NCBI RefSeq assembly: GCF_032062135.1
Contig: NC_092859.1
Location: forward strand, 22,658,211 to 22,722,210
Length of the DNA: 64,000 bases
Source of the DNA: Pyxicephalus adspersus
Taxonomy: Eukaryota > Chordata > Amphibia > Anura > Pyxicephalidae
Direction: 5' to 3'
The notes beneath the pieces were generated by a model, which saw only the letters and a list, made by a program, of their open reading frames with translations, had not been told where the DNA came from and made no database searches. Within the stretch, counting starts at the first letter, position 1; each line of letters begins with the position of its first letter. The position numbers and the translations under genes were made by a program. Shown here piece by piece: positions 20,700 to 31,649 of this stretch.

Positions 20700-21180
20700 T
20701 CTAGATAAATATATTTGTAACAAGAGTACAATTGGAGAGACAATGACTAAAGCTATATTGCATTATATGTTTTGTAGGGCATACAGAGTATCCATAACTA
20801 TTCTTTTGTTTTGAAAAACTAACAAGACAAGAAGGGTTTTTTGGCAAAACTTGCAGTTTATATTTCATTACCTCATGAAATATAATTTGTAAAGGTGTTA
20901 CAATAAATACATAGTTTGGTCATTAACCAGGGAATTTTGTGGGACCATAATACGGTAGGTCCGTGTATAATAATACTAGACACAGATCAAATACCTAGTA
21001 GTTTTGATGTTGCCGAGCATGTAATAATACGTAGATATTACAGACATACAGTCTAGATGTACATATATCAATCATAAAGGTCTATTCTATCATAAAGTTT
21101 AACCTGTACTAGACTTATAGTTAAATTGATTATTACAATACATTATACGATCATGCTAATGTAGTATTTTTTATGCTCTA
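20700..21180. other. No gene recognised
   Basis: A+T-rich unique sequence with nothing identifiable. Confidence 0.4.
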
Positions 21181-22030
21181 TGAGCTCTGGAGGTTATATC
21201 TGTACAGACTCTGAATGATGTAGCTGTATAGGCTCTAGATGTTCCAATTGTATGGCTGTTTTTTTATTTTCTTAATTAAATTTCTTTATTTTAAGTTCTT
21301 TTAACATAGAACCAGTCACTAGTTGTATAGGGGTTGGTTTAGTAAATAAATATAGGCTTTAAATTTTGCAAAATGCCTTATCACCTGGCAGGAGAAATGT
21401 TCCTTAGCTTTGTTATTGAGGTGAAGATTTGCCGACTTCAACAATTCAAACATGTACAAGCACACATTCATCGAAATTTCCTTGAATATGATAGGTTATT
21501 CAAGGAAATACATAGAAATGTTTTATAGAGTGTTGTTGTTTTAGGTCCTCAAGTTCTGTTATACAGTGTTGTGTTCTCATTACAAAGAGACAAAATATAG
21601 AGCCAAGATTCTAGGTATACAGAGCCTGTATCTAGTTATAAAATGCAAAGCTCCAGTTGAATGGAGTTGGGTTCCAGTTATACAGAGCTAGTATTCAGTT
21701 TTTAATGGGCCTGATTTAATAAAGCTTTCCAAGGCTGGAGAGGATACACAGTGAACCTGGGTGGTCCAGCAAACTTGGAATGGATTTCTTAAAGCCATTT
21801 GCTATTTGTTAGCAAATGTTTTCAATCCTGGACCAGATCCATTTCAGGTTTGCTGGATCACCCAGGTTCACTGATAAAAGTGTATCCTTAATAAATCAAG
21901 CCCAATGTGTTAAGGTTCTAGTTGTATAGAGTGTCACTGTTCAAGCTATAGTTGGGGTTCTTTTTATTCTGTATAGGCGTTTTGATACCTGAAGTGTTAC
22001 CTATAACTTGGTATAGAAAGCAGTTGTGGT
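21180..22030 (+). repeat. Very degenerate ~30-bp tandem repeat, interrupted
   Basis: Phrases of the type ggttctagttatacagagc recur loosely at about 21185-21250, 21540-21700 and 21905-22020. The palindromic MITE at 21707-21903 sits inside. Periodicity is weak and should be tested by self-alignment. Confidence 0.4.
21707..21903. mobile_element. Palindromic MITE (GGCCTGATTTATTAAAGC family), copy 2
   Basis: The 197-bp element has inverted ends gggcctgatttaataaagc and ataaatcaagccc and internal arms cctgggtggtccagcaaac and gtttgctggatcacccagg. AAT lies immediately outside both ends, a possible 3-bp target duplication. The full-length palindrome could extrude as a hairpin. Same family as 8150-8347. 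Confidence 0.85.
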
Positions 22031-23795
22031 TCCTGTGTTTACAAAGCAGCATATTTATTGCAATGTGAGACGTGGGCATATTTCCTGCTATTGATATTCA
22101 TAGATATAGGATGTCTTACCTCTTAATATAGAATAATCCTGCACAAATCACAGTCTGCAGCAGCCTCCAGAAATGTTTCTTTTTCACAGCCAATTTCATG
22201 CTTATTTCCATTTTTTCATCTCCTTGTAAAATGGTGGTGTATTGTTCTGTATTCTCTGACTTGCATGGCACCAACTTCCTGAAGTCTCAACTATCCAGGG
22301 ACTCTATGGGACAAAAAAAAGAATTAAAACTGATCTCCAGCTTTTCCTTTCTTTTTGCATACCTGTAGATACTTCTCTTTGCTGAAAGTGATTAGTCCTA
22401 TTTGCCAGTATACTGCACCTTTCACAAGACTAGCATTACAAGCTGCAGGAGTTACCTTGAACCCACCACATTTACTTTCAGCTTCATGTGTGGACATTTC
22501 CTAGGATGGTCTGCAGGTAAATGTAGTACATCCGGGAATGCCTGCGTACTGATACAGTGTATGGGAGGCAGCCCTGTAAGTTTACTTTTCTGCTGTCATG
22601 GTCTTTATGTCACACAGATATGTTCTATACTTACCTTCAATGGAACCACAAAGCAGTTCAGTGAGTTATGGTACTACAGACTTGTATCTCCTTTGCTAAC
22701 CATGTGCCTGCATAAGTACAGACAGATTACAAAGTAGCTGAGGTTTGTGATTTATTGTGCTGTCCACAGTGACAGAGGTGAACTGATGGAGAACTTAACA
22801 AAGGTTGGTGAAAAACTGTTTTAGATATGAGCTTGGCACAGGGGGAGAGATGTATGGAGGAGGTTATAGGTTTGCCAAGACTTCAGTATTAACAGAAGAG
22901 AGGGTTTTTCTGAATTTAGTAAATGGAAGAGATAAAGGGTTGTCTGCACTCTATAATGTTTATCATACCTGCAAAGTAAGATAATCCTGTATTGAACTAG
23001 AAATAGGCAGGGCGATCATGGTGCGGAAACAGTAGAAAAATCTGTCTTCCCTGTACTGATATACCCCTTGCCTCTGATTATTCACTGGACACAAAGTCTG
23101 GCATAGACTTTAGACTCCTCCTCTTGGATCTGAGGATGTATCTTTTTCAGCCCCTGTAATTGGCACTTTTATAGTGTTGACTAGATTATAAAATGACAAC
23201 ACAATTGCAATCAATGATAACTTTTCTAGGAGAAAATCACTTTTAAGTTTCCCTGCCCAATTGAAAATCAGGTACATGTGTGCATATTTAATTTTTAGCT
23301 TTAGCGTTCATATCTATCAAATAACTTTGCAGCTTTCTGGGTTATTGACCACAGCAAATAATAAAATAAAAAGAGAAATGCTGTCATTGCATTTATAGTA
23401 ACAACCCTGCATTCTTACAAATTAGGCAGAAGAGACTGAGGAAATTCTTCTTTCTGCCCACAGCAGACCACTGACATCATCCAATCCTAGGTCATGCCAC
23501 TCACTGGTGCTCAAGGATGGATTATTAAATATATTTAATATGTAATTATTATTAAACATACTGGCAGGTCTAGATTTAAGTTTCAGATTTTTTCTATATG
23601 TGGTATAGATATGTGTGCATTGTGAGCAATGTTTAGCCTACAAAAGTGGCTTACAGATGCTGCAGAAAGGTCCCTTTATTCAGATACATATCTTTTTCTC
23701 AAAGCAGCCACAAGTAAAACATTTAAACATTCCATGTTTATCACTTAATTTTCTCTCCCTCCTGGTTAATAAATGCATTTTGTTTGTGTGTTTTT
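22030..23795. other. No gene recognised
   Basis: Frames at 22402-22737 (plus, 111 codons) and 23615-23947 (plus, 110 codons) have no recognisable domain and no supporting splice context. The rest is A+T-rich unique DNA. Confidence 0.35.
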
Positions 23796-24260
23796 GCTGT
23801 GCAGTAATGCGACCTCGCTCCTTGTCCTCAAAGCAATCGCATGTGACCTCTCCTGTGTACAGCAATTCTATACCTCTCCTGTGCTCAGCTCATATATGGG
23901 GTGAATTAGGTGGCATTCTCTCTGAGTATGATGATTATATGCTCTGAGTGCTGCTGCTAAGTGAAAAGCTTCTATTTTGAGGGCACGGCAGGGTCTCATC
24001 AATCAGCTCGTCTTGGCCATCAACGTTAGAGGAAAAATAAATGTGAACAAGTTTTGTGCTGTAGCACTGTGGCAGTATGTGGATGACTTTCCATATCTTC
24101 GTAGGATGATGATGATGTCACTCCAAGGCGAGGGACAATCAGTATTTACCCTATCTATCAGTTCGTCTGCGGAATTCATGACATCAGCCGTCTATGCTGC
24201 CTCCGACACGTGCGCCAGGCGTCCCAGGATATCTGCTTTTTACATTTTTTACATCGCCAG
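23795..24260. promoter_or_regulatory. Candidate conserved non-coding block
   Basis: A plus-strand frame of 131 codons starts at 23977, but its 3' end runs into repeat-like pyrimidine-rich sequence, which argues against a gene. CpGs are retained (gcgacctcgctccttg, cgacacgtgcgccaggcg) and an E-box cacgtg lies at about 24208. Regulatory DNA is more likely than an exon. Confidence 0.25.
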
Positions 24261-24274
24261 TCAATTCCATTGCT

Positions 24275-24370
24275 GCATGATTGTTCCCAATTTGGAGGAA
24301 CAGTCGCTCTTTTTGAACCAGGTTCCTCTGTTCCTCTTTCTTCCTAAGCTGTCCCTCTTTTTGGATGGAT
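24275..24370 (+). repeat. Possible interspersed repeat fragment rich in CCTCTTT
   Basis: cagtcgctctttttgaacc, tgttcctctttcttcc and gtccctctttttgg form a threefold short-period pattern that I associate with dispersed frog repeats. Confidence 0.35.
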
Positions 24371-24567
24371 AAATAAAATGTGTTTTTAAATTTTTAAAAT
24401 TTTAATCTAAAGCTTTCATTCAGGCTATAAATTATTCCATTTGTTATTTTAAACTAGGATAAAATAAAGGAAACAAAGCTAAAAAAAAGGTTTCAGTTAA
24501 AATACAAAATGTGACATGACTACTTTGAGCTAAAAGTGCCCCTCTTCCAGTTATTTACAGGGAAATA

Positions 24568-24692
24568 GAGGGGAGCCAGTTAACCTACAAGTTTGTTTAT
24601 GGGATGTTGAAAAAAAACAAACACCAGGATTTAGTGCCCAGGCCAAGATTTAAATATGGGGCACTAGTGATAGCCACTGTGCCAACTTGGTA
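24568..24692 (-). mobile_element. Truncated SINE, same family as 12584-12893
   Basis: On the plus strand ggggagccagttaacc followed by catgtt-like and gggatgttg segments, then ggcactagtgatagccac, is the inverse complement of the SINE centre and tRNA-like head. The 3' tail is missing or unrecognisable. Confidence 0.55.
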
Positions 24693-25411
24693 GATTGGTA
24701 ACTAGCACTGGCCTCCTTCATGGCCCAGTGTGCTGACATCTGATGCAAAATGGCAGCATTTGTGATTACATAGAATATGGGTATGGCTCATCCTTTACAG
24801 ATTACTGCAGATGATACTAACCTTAATTTTGATAAGTCAATGACCTGCAGCAAAGTGCATTCAGAAAAGTGGCACAATTTTATTTTTACTATTTTCTATG
24901 TATTTTTATTGTATTTTCTTTTGTGTTTTTGTTTATATGTCTATGTGCTTTGAAATAATTTTTTTCTGCATTGCATTATCTCTAGTTCAATACATAGGAA
25001 AAGGTAAAAATGACTGATCCATATATGACTAATTGTACAGATATTTTTATGGCACCCTGAACAACTGAACACTAAATCTACCAAATGCATTGAAATTGAA
25101 CCGTCTTTATGTTTTGTATATGGTGCTTTGTATGTTTAAACTGGGAGTTTGCTAACAGTGGATTTATAATCTCAAAATATTGTATCTTTAAGGTCATGGA
25201 GTTGATAAACTTTTATAGACACAAACAAATATTTTTTTTTAGGAAACAATTGATATTTTTCATTAAAATTATATTTATCATTTATGATATTAAAATACAT
25301 TTTCCCATTAATTCCTATGTACTAGTTTGACATCTGCATTGCATTACTCTTCTATAAAGCATCAAGTAATACAAAAAAAGTAATGATTGATAAAAAAATC
25401 TCCATGTATTA

Positions 25412-25420
<9 letters not shown>
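24693..25420. other. No gene; A+T-rich
   Basis: Long A/T runs and no coding signal. Confidence 0.4.
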
Positions 25421-25457
<37 letters not shown>

Positions 25458-25475
25458 TATATATATTATTGCAAC
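25421..25475 (+). repeat. (AT)n microsatellite
   Basis: AT dinucleotide run with a single GT and one AAAT interruption. Confidence 0.95.
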
Positions 25476-25918
25476 CATGACAATGTATACTAAAATGCTT
25501 TTAGGTTCTTTTTGGAGAAATTATTTGCTGTTTGAATATATTTGCCAGACATTTACACTAAAAAATAAAGTCTGATAAATAAATCTGATAGATAAAGCTG
25601 ATGAAATGGCTTGAAGCAGGACAGGACATGCAGCATTTACAAAAATACAAAACACAAAATGATATATTGAAAAAAAAGCAAATTATTATTGCCATCCAAT
25701 ATTCAAATTTCCAGATCCTTTAAAAAACCATCTACATTTATAGGTCAGAGGCTAAGCATATTCACTGGTTTGTAGAAACCTAAGCGGAGCAAAATCGTAG
25801 TCCTGTGGCACAAATATTATATTGTTGAAAGTGGCAGTAACTAACCAGTCAATTAAATGGATGTTTATTTTATTCAGTGAGTTGCCATGCCACCGGGGTC
25901 CACCGTATTATAGTCAGT
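25476..25918. other. No gene recognised
   Basis: A+T-rich unique sequence. Confidence 0.4.
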
Positions 25919-26108
25919 GGGGTTAATTTACTAATGGAATATTGTCTGTTCATATAGTAAAGTAAATGATCCCATCAGGGATATTTTGCTTAGGATTTGA
26001 ATTTAGGATGAATTTTAACAGTATTCTCTAAGCTAAGTGAAAATTCCTTTGCAAGGTCTGAATTCACTTTGCTATGTGAACAGCCTATATTCATTTAGTA
26101 GCTCAGTC
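25919..26108. mobile_element. GGGGTTGATTTACTAAA MITE, diverged copy
   Basis: The start ggggttaatttactaatgg and the right part gtgaacagcctatattcatt resemble both ends of 42804-43031. The outermost right end (agtagctcag) has decayed. Confidence 0.65.
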
Positions 26109-26640
26109 CTTATGATTTGAACATGATGCAGTGCAGGTGCAATAAGATGCTGTTATCTCTACAGAAAATGGAAGAATGGAACACAAAGCGTTCAATTGCA
26201 TCTTGCTTGCTGTGTGTGATCAGTGATTAGGGATTGCATTGGCAGAGTCGGTAGTTTGCCTGAATATTAACATTCAGATTACTTTGATCTAGAGAGGATT
26301 GTGCAATTCATAAACTGTAAAATTAAAAAAAAAAAAGTTTATTAACATAAAGTTAAAATGTACTATATTGCAATGTGCTCATCAGTTTGGTCTTTTTTAT
26401 GATTTGTAGAGGATGCCCTATATAGCTTGAACTTCACCCAGTCATCACAAACGATGCTCAGATTGTGAGATCATTACCACCTAAACAATGACACAAACCA
26501 TATGCTGTCCACAGAGATACCAGAATGAAGGCATTTAGATTTTCTATGTTCAATATACAAGCGAAAATAAGAGTGACACTCATAAAGCAAATAGAAAACG
26601 TAAGTCTGTAAATAAATTCTGATTTTTTTTTTTTCGTGTG
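26109..26640. other. No gene recognised
   Basis: Contains a poly-A run near 26322 and a poly-T run near 26622; otherwise unique A+T-rich DNA. Confidence 0.4.
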
Positions 26641-27180
26641 TCATTTCAGACTTTGACTTTTATGCGGTATTGGAGCTGACAGCAACACTATAATGCACCA
26701 GGCCTGGATTTCGATTGCCATCTAAAAAACCCAAACAGTCCGGGAGGCAAGCATAGCTCCTCTATTCACCTCCCGCCGCAAATGTCACCCATCACCCAGC
26801 CCGACACTTCCTCACATGGATCTGAAAACAGTTATAGAAGGGTTCGGGCTACTCAGAGCAAACAGACTGATCCCTGACACACAGCGTGCCTTTGTCCGCC
26901 ACCAACGCTAGGCCTCCTCTAATCTTTCCCGGCTATCTGCAGCCACTGCAAGGAGGGAAGTCTGGCATATGAGTCCCGAACAAAAGACGCCTTTCTTCCC
27001 CCCGGCTCGGCGTGTATATATATTTATCCTGAGCCCCCTCACCCGCTTCCTTTCCACTTAGAGGCCCGTCTGGAATGGATCACAGACAATGGAGTGGGGG
27101 CTTCCCAGAGAAAAGATACAGTACCCAGGGTGGGCCATCGCGGGCCGGCGCTACTGCTACGCAACGCAAACTCTGCTAAC
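26640..27180. promoter_or_regulatory. G+C-richer candidate regulatory block
   Basis: This is one of the most G+C- and CpG-rich stretches of the window (ttcacctcccgccgc, ccccggctcggcgtg, catcgcgggccggcgct). It includes a TATA-like tatatatatttatcc at 27013 downstream of the CpGs. It could be an enhancer or the promoter of an unannotated transcript. No coding frame fits. Confidence 0.3.
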
Positions 27181-27744
27181 CATAACTAGATTATCCCGTC
27201 TACACTCTAATAAGCTAATTCACTTTATAAATGTTTACTCTGAGCTGAAGCCGTGTGTATACCAATTACTAGACTTGGTGTATGGCAGGGACCTGGTGTA
27301 TGGAGGAAAGGACTGGCGGTTTATGAGCAGTCACATGACCTTTGAAAAGAGATCATTTCTCATGACAGATGATAGGAGATCATTTTCCTGTTCTTTGGTT
27401 CTCTGCAACTGTAATGGGTGTAAAACAACTACTAGTCCTGGTGTATGGTAAAATGGAGGTAGGGAGCTTTTAGGATTATGGGGTACCTGATGAAATCACA
27501 TGACTTTTTACATTTGGCAGTTGATTTGAGATAACCATTTGGCTTCTATTTGCACCAATGATTATCAGGAAACTGAATCTTAACATGAGGTGCTCCAGTT
27601 CTTGGTTCTCTATATTCTTTATCTTCAATAGTGGGAATGCACATGAACATAAGCCAACTGACACTTTATGGTGAAAATGATAGCAGACTGGCAGTTGAGT
27701 ATGGAAGTACATATGAACATTAGGTAATTAAATCTTATAAAAAG
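27181..27744. other. No gene recognised
   Basis: ctggtgtatgg occurs around 27272, 27292 and 27437, a weak local repetition. There is no exon signal. Confidence 0.35.
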
Positions 27745-27746
27745 CA

Positions 27747-27779
<33 letters not shown>

Positions 27780-27920
27780 AATATTAAACAGGATTTATAT
27801 AGCGCCAACATATTATGCAGCACTGTACATAAAGAGGGGTTGCAAATGACATACAGATACAGACAGTGACACAGGACGAGGAGAGGACCCTGCCCTGAAG
27901 AGCTAATAATCTAGGAGGGA
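27745..27920 (-). mobile_element. L2-like LINE 3' tail
   Basis: An (ATT)n run at about 27749-27777 is followed by caggatttatatagcgccaa, cagacagtgacacagg and aggaccctgccctgaagagc, the inverse complement of the 3' UTR seen at 9917-10050 and 55540-55690. The coding part is absent. Confidence 0.8.
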
Positions 27921-28087
27921 AGAATTTCATTGCTTGCTTCTCTACAGCTTCCATCTGTCACTGAAGTCACTTAGCAGTCAATGGTGAAGATATATATGGA
28001 TGTCACCTCTATATCCTCCACCTTCTGAAGATTAGCAGCTGGATGTGGGGGAACACAAGACTACGTGATGTGCCATTTTGTTTAAAC

Positions 28088-28318
28088 CAGGGTTCCTCCA
28101 GAAGTTGCTAGAGGTTCTTCGGGTAATGAGCAGTTTGTGTTTACCTGACACCAATGAACTTTTTGGCTATCTGTAAGGGTGACATTCTTCCCACTGACTA
28201 CCACACTAATGTTCTGTGATCTGCAGATTAAGTAGTAGTATAGAATAGAATGGGTTCCCTGAACATCTGAAAGTCATTTCAAGGGTCACCCCCATGTAAA
28301 AATAGTCAAGAAACACTG
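28088..28318 (+). mobile_element. hAT-like MITE
   Basis: The ends cagggttcctccaga and tcaagaaacactg are inverted relatives with a CAGxGTTxCT pattern typical of hAT termini. The length is 231 bp. I see no matching 8-bp duplication outside, so the insertion is old or the ends are slightly off. A split relative lies at 13291-14033. Confidence 0.55.
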
Positions 28319-28663
28319 ATGTAGAGGGTAATGATTATACCCCCTGTATAGTTTTGTTTGTTGTCCCCCTATAGGGGGATTCAACCTTTCTAATCATTCT
28401 GGTGTCAGAAGGATGGAAAGTATTTAGAAACCTAGTTGCCTCCAGAACAAAAAGTGAGGGGAAATCTTCCAATGAGGACGCTTGTACTGGTGACCACTGT
28501 CAAAGATGAGATTTTTCAATCTCTAATTTCATGTAAAGTCTTTGGGACAGAGAGTAAAGGAAATTCTACACATTGGGACACAGGCAAAATAATCAGGGTA
28601 AAATAATCTAAAATGTGCTTTTAATTTGTACTTTATCTTTCTCTGTACAAAATGAAAGAAAAA
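28319..28663. other. No gene recognised
   Basis: agaacaaaaagtgaggggaa followed by tgaggacgcttgtactgg resembles dispersed repeat text seen elsewhere, but too weakly to assign. Confidence 0.35.
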
Positions 28664-28787
28664 NNNNNNNNNNNNNNNNNNNNNNNNNNNNNNNNNNNNN
28701 NNNNNNNNNNNNNNNNNNNNNNNNNNNNNNNNNNNNNNNNNNNNNNNNNNNNNNNNNNNNNNNNNNNNNNNNNNNNNNNNNNNNNNN
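28664..28787. other. Assembly gap
   Basis: A run of 124 N. Any frame crossing it is meaningless. Confidence 1.
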
Positions 28788-29864
28788 GATCAGCTTACTG
28801 TACACTGTTACACAACAGTTGATTGGTGATGCTTTCTCTTGCAATAGTCTATGAATCACACAACAATGACAGGTAGGTCCATTAGACATTTGATGGCCCC
28901 TTGGGATGGTAGATGGTAATGAAAATTAGCCTTTTTGAATATCCTAGGGTCAATACACAAAAAAAAACCAAAAAACAATGGGAATGGTAAAGCTCCACAG
29001 ACAAAGCTCTACCAACTTAAGGAACTATTAAATTACTACCAGTTTCAGAACATCATAGACAAATATCACCCTATGGGTTGCACCATTGGCTCACATGTGT
29101 GTGCTAAGATGTTGATTACAGTTTGCCAGCATCACCTTCAAAATAATTTAACCACCATGAAAAATTCATGTTCAGGAAATCACCACAAACGCATGCATTT
29201 GCAAATGTCTATATGCAGCTGGTATGTCATGTCTGCAGTATCAATGTGAGTGGCTGGGGTTGCAACAATCTCAGAGGTTGGACTAGAACCATGAACACCC
29301 CAGCTGCATTGTAAAATAAATTGCCCTTAGTGCCTAATCAAAAAATAAAGCTTCAGCAACCAAAGGGATTTCACTAGCATGGCCAGAAGAATGTGAATAT
29401 TGGCACTGAAATTTAAGCAGTAAATCTGTGTCACCAAAACTCCAAATTTGACTGCAACACAACAATAAAGCTGCACATATTGGGGGACTCCTTTAATATT
29501 ATATACATCTTTTACCTACAGAAAATGGCTGAGACATTTCACAGTGTAATCACCGAACAAGACAAAAAAGTTTGACAAAGTGTGAAAATATGGAAATGCC
29601 TCCCAGTGTTTATTGTGAACGGGACAGAAGACAATTCGGGAACACGGCAGCAGATTGTTTTTAGTAATTTATGAGAATACATTGAATTTGTTTTGTGTTT
29701 GGTGACGGTACGGCACATAAACATATGTTCTTTACAGAAAAATAATGTGTTATAAAAGGTGCAGGAGCTTTGTGTTTAAATATTTCCCTCTGTTCAGAAT
29801 GTCAGATCAACTTTGTGTTATTTCCCATTGCAATCACTTCACAATACAGTCTCACCACAATTAT
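28788..29864. other. No gene recognised
   Basis: A 104-codon plus-strand frame at 28935-29249 starts in an A-rich run, has no motif and is probably chance. The rest is unique A+T-rich sequence. Confidence 0.35.
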
Positions 29865-30121
29865 AAATATATATAGCTCTGACATGTTCCAAAACAATGT
29901 ACATAAAAGACTTGTATCAGTCTCCAAAAGAGCTCATGCTCCAATGTCCCACACTATTATTTTTATATATTTCTAGAGCTCTGACATAATATGCAGTGCT
30001 GTACAAAATGCATTCATATCAGTCTCTGCATAAGAAAAGCTTGTCCCACCAAAGTCCCTTATTATCATTCTACATTTAGCGCTGACATATACCACAGTTC
30101 TGTACAGAGAACACTGAGCCT

Positions 30122-30330
30122 CCACATTACCACACTAATATTAATATATGTATACATAGCTCTGACATATCCTGGAGCATTGCACAGGGAAAACTGTACC
30201 AGTCCCATTATTCGCTGCACTAGAGGAGCTTACACTCCAATGTCTCACCATAGTCACACACCCCATTTATATGGCTCTGACATATACCACAGTGCTGTAC
30301 AGAGAACACTGAGCCAGTCACATCAGCCTC
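30122..30330 (+). repeat. 209-bp duplicated segment, copy A
   Basis: Two monomers that recur as 30507-30715 without any length change and with about eight substitutions, roughly 96% identity by eye. Confidence 0.85.
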
Positions 30331-30364
30331 TGCACCAGGGGAGCTTACACTCTAATGCCCTCTG

Positions 30365-30500
30365 CACAGTGCACAGTGGGTCTCTGTGCAGAAATGTCCT
30401 TGAACCCCCCAGCAAACTCACTTGAGCTCCCCATGGGAGCCCCTGTTGGCTGAGGAGAGTCCAGGGCCCTAATGCAATGGCCCACTTTCCACCTCCCTAT
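30365..30500 (-). repeat. Interspersed G+C-rich repeat (GGGCCCTGGAC family), copy 2
   Basis: gccccctgttggctg-like text, gagagtccagggccctaatg and ggcccactttccacctccc are the inverse complement of 15335-15470. Confidence 0.6.
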
Positions 30501-30506
30501 GCCCCC

Positions 30507-30715
30507 CCACATTACCACACTAATATTAATATATGTTTATATAGCTCTGACATATCCTGGAGCATTGCACAGGGAACACTGTACCAGCCCCATTATTCTC
30601 TGCACCAGAGGAGCTTACACTCTGATGTCTCACCATAGTCACACACCCCATTTATATGGCTCTGACATATACCACAGTGCTGTACAGAGAACACTGAGCC
30701 AGTCACATCAGCCTC
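30507..30715 (+). repeat. 209-bp duplicated segment, copy B
   Basis: Same length and order as 30122-30330. The start-to-start distance is 385 bp, so the inserted inverted repeat lies between the copies. Confidence 0.85.
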
Positions 30716-30889
30716 AACACCTGAGGAGCTTTCACTCTAACTTCCCACACTATTTTCATATATTTATATAGGGCTGACATTTTACAGATATGCACATATT
30801 AACCAAATATAATAATATAAGTAGAAATATTGTTTATCATTTTACATGTACTGAAATGTTAGTTACACAGAGATAATATAATATGGTTG

Positions 30890-30903
30890 ACACCCCCCCC
30901 CCC
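30890..30903 (+). repeat. Poly-C run
   Basis: About 13 consecutive C residues following tgaca. Confidence 0.85.
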
Positions 30904-31059
30904 AACATTTTTTGCCATTCTGATCTCTATTCTGTGTGGCCAGGTTCTACAAGGCCTCAATCAGGCTCTGGCTTGGTTTCTCTGTGATTTAATGGTTGTA
31001 ATAATCATTATTAAGGCACTACACCTAGACTGGAGAGAAAACACATTACTGATTATTAG

Positions 31060-31560
31060 GGTGTTGATGTGTATAATTATCTGGCTAAAGCGTCAGCATT
31101 CCACGCATTAAAATGCCCCTCCATCTTGCTCTGCTCTGGACGTTCACACCTCTGTCGTCCCTCCGGGCCTTCTCGCACCTCTCACAGCCTTCATATTTGT
31201 GTTGATAGGAGGCAGCGAAAGATGCAAAACAGCCGAAATCTCAAATGTCAGCGTAAACCGGCTGTGTCAGATCTCAGAAGGCTGTGATATTTAGCTAGAA
31301 AAAATAAAAATAGTAAAGCAGACTGACTGGAGAGTATTTCAGATCTAATCTGATCTCTGCTTACCTAATCTGTGGCCGCAATGGACCATTGTCCGCAGTC
31401 CCTCTTTCACTTAATCTCTGCGCAAGGAACAGGCAGTGGATTACGGCTATAATTTCTTTGTAAAAAGGACTCTAAGCAGATTGTTCTTATAAATGGATTT
31501 GTGGCTGGACGTATAACCTTCTGTAAATGACAACAGACACACAAAACGGGAGCTATACAG
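31060..31560. promoter_or_regulatory. Strong candidate conserved non-coding element
   Basis: Unique sequence with retained CpGs (tgtcgtccctccgggcc, gtcagcgtaaaccggctg) and a near-palindromic pair of SOX half-sites, CAATGG-A-CCATTG, at 31379-31391. It also has A+T-rich homeodomain-like sites. It has no repeat signature and is bounded on the right by a CR1 LINE. Enhancer function is inferred. Confidence 0.4.
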
Positions 31561-31649
31561 GAAATAAATAAAAAGTACAACTCTTCCTTCCCTGCGATAC
31601 AAAATATTGAATGTTTTAAAGTAGAACTTTAGTCAAACATTGGCGCTCG

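Larger units (their letters stand above)
29865..30785 (+). repeat. Tandem array of a ~100-bp retroelement-tail monomer
   Basis: The monomer reads atagctctgacatat, a chain like gtgctgtacagagaacactg, catcagcctctgcacc and gaggagcttacactctaatg. Starts fall near 29873, 29973, 30075, 30158, 30268, 30541, 30655 and 30768. It resembles the gcgct...ctgtacat end of the L2/SINE tails, so the array may have arisen by amplification of such a tail. An inverted copy of another repeat (30365-30500) interrupts it. Frames through it repeat the same peptide and are not genes. Confidence 0.8.

Noticed and set aside
23977..24372. 131-codon plus-strand frame, the longest free of tandem repeats on that strand apart from the tail-array frame
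   Set aside because: No recognisable domain, and its end runs into pyrimidine-rich repeat-like sequence.
28608..28889. Open frames on both strands
   Set aside because: They run across the assembly gap of N and have no meaning.
29991..30771. Two similar ~100-144-codon frames that look like a duplicated gene
   Set aside because: Both lie on the 209-bp duplicated segment of a non-coding tail-monomer array.
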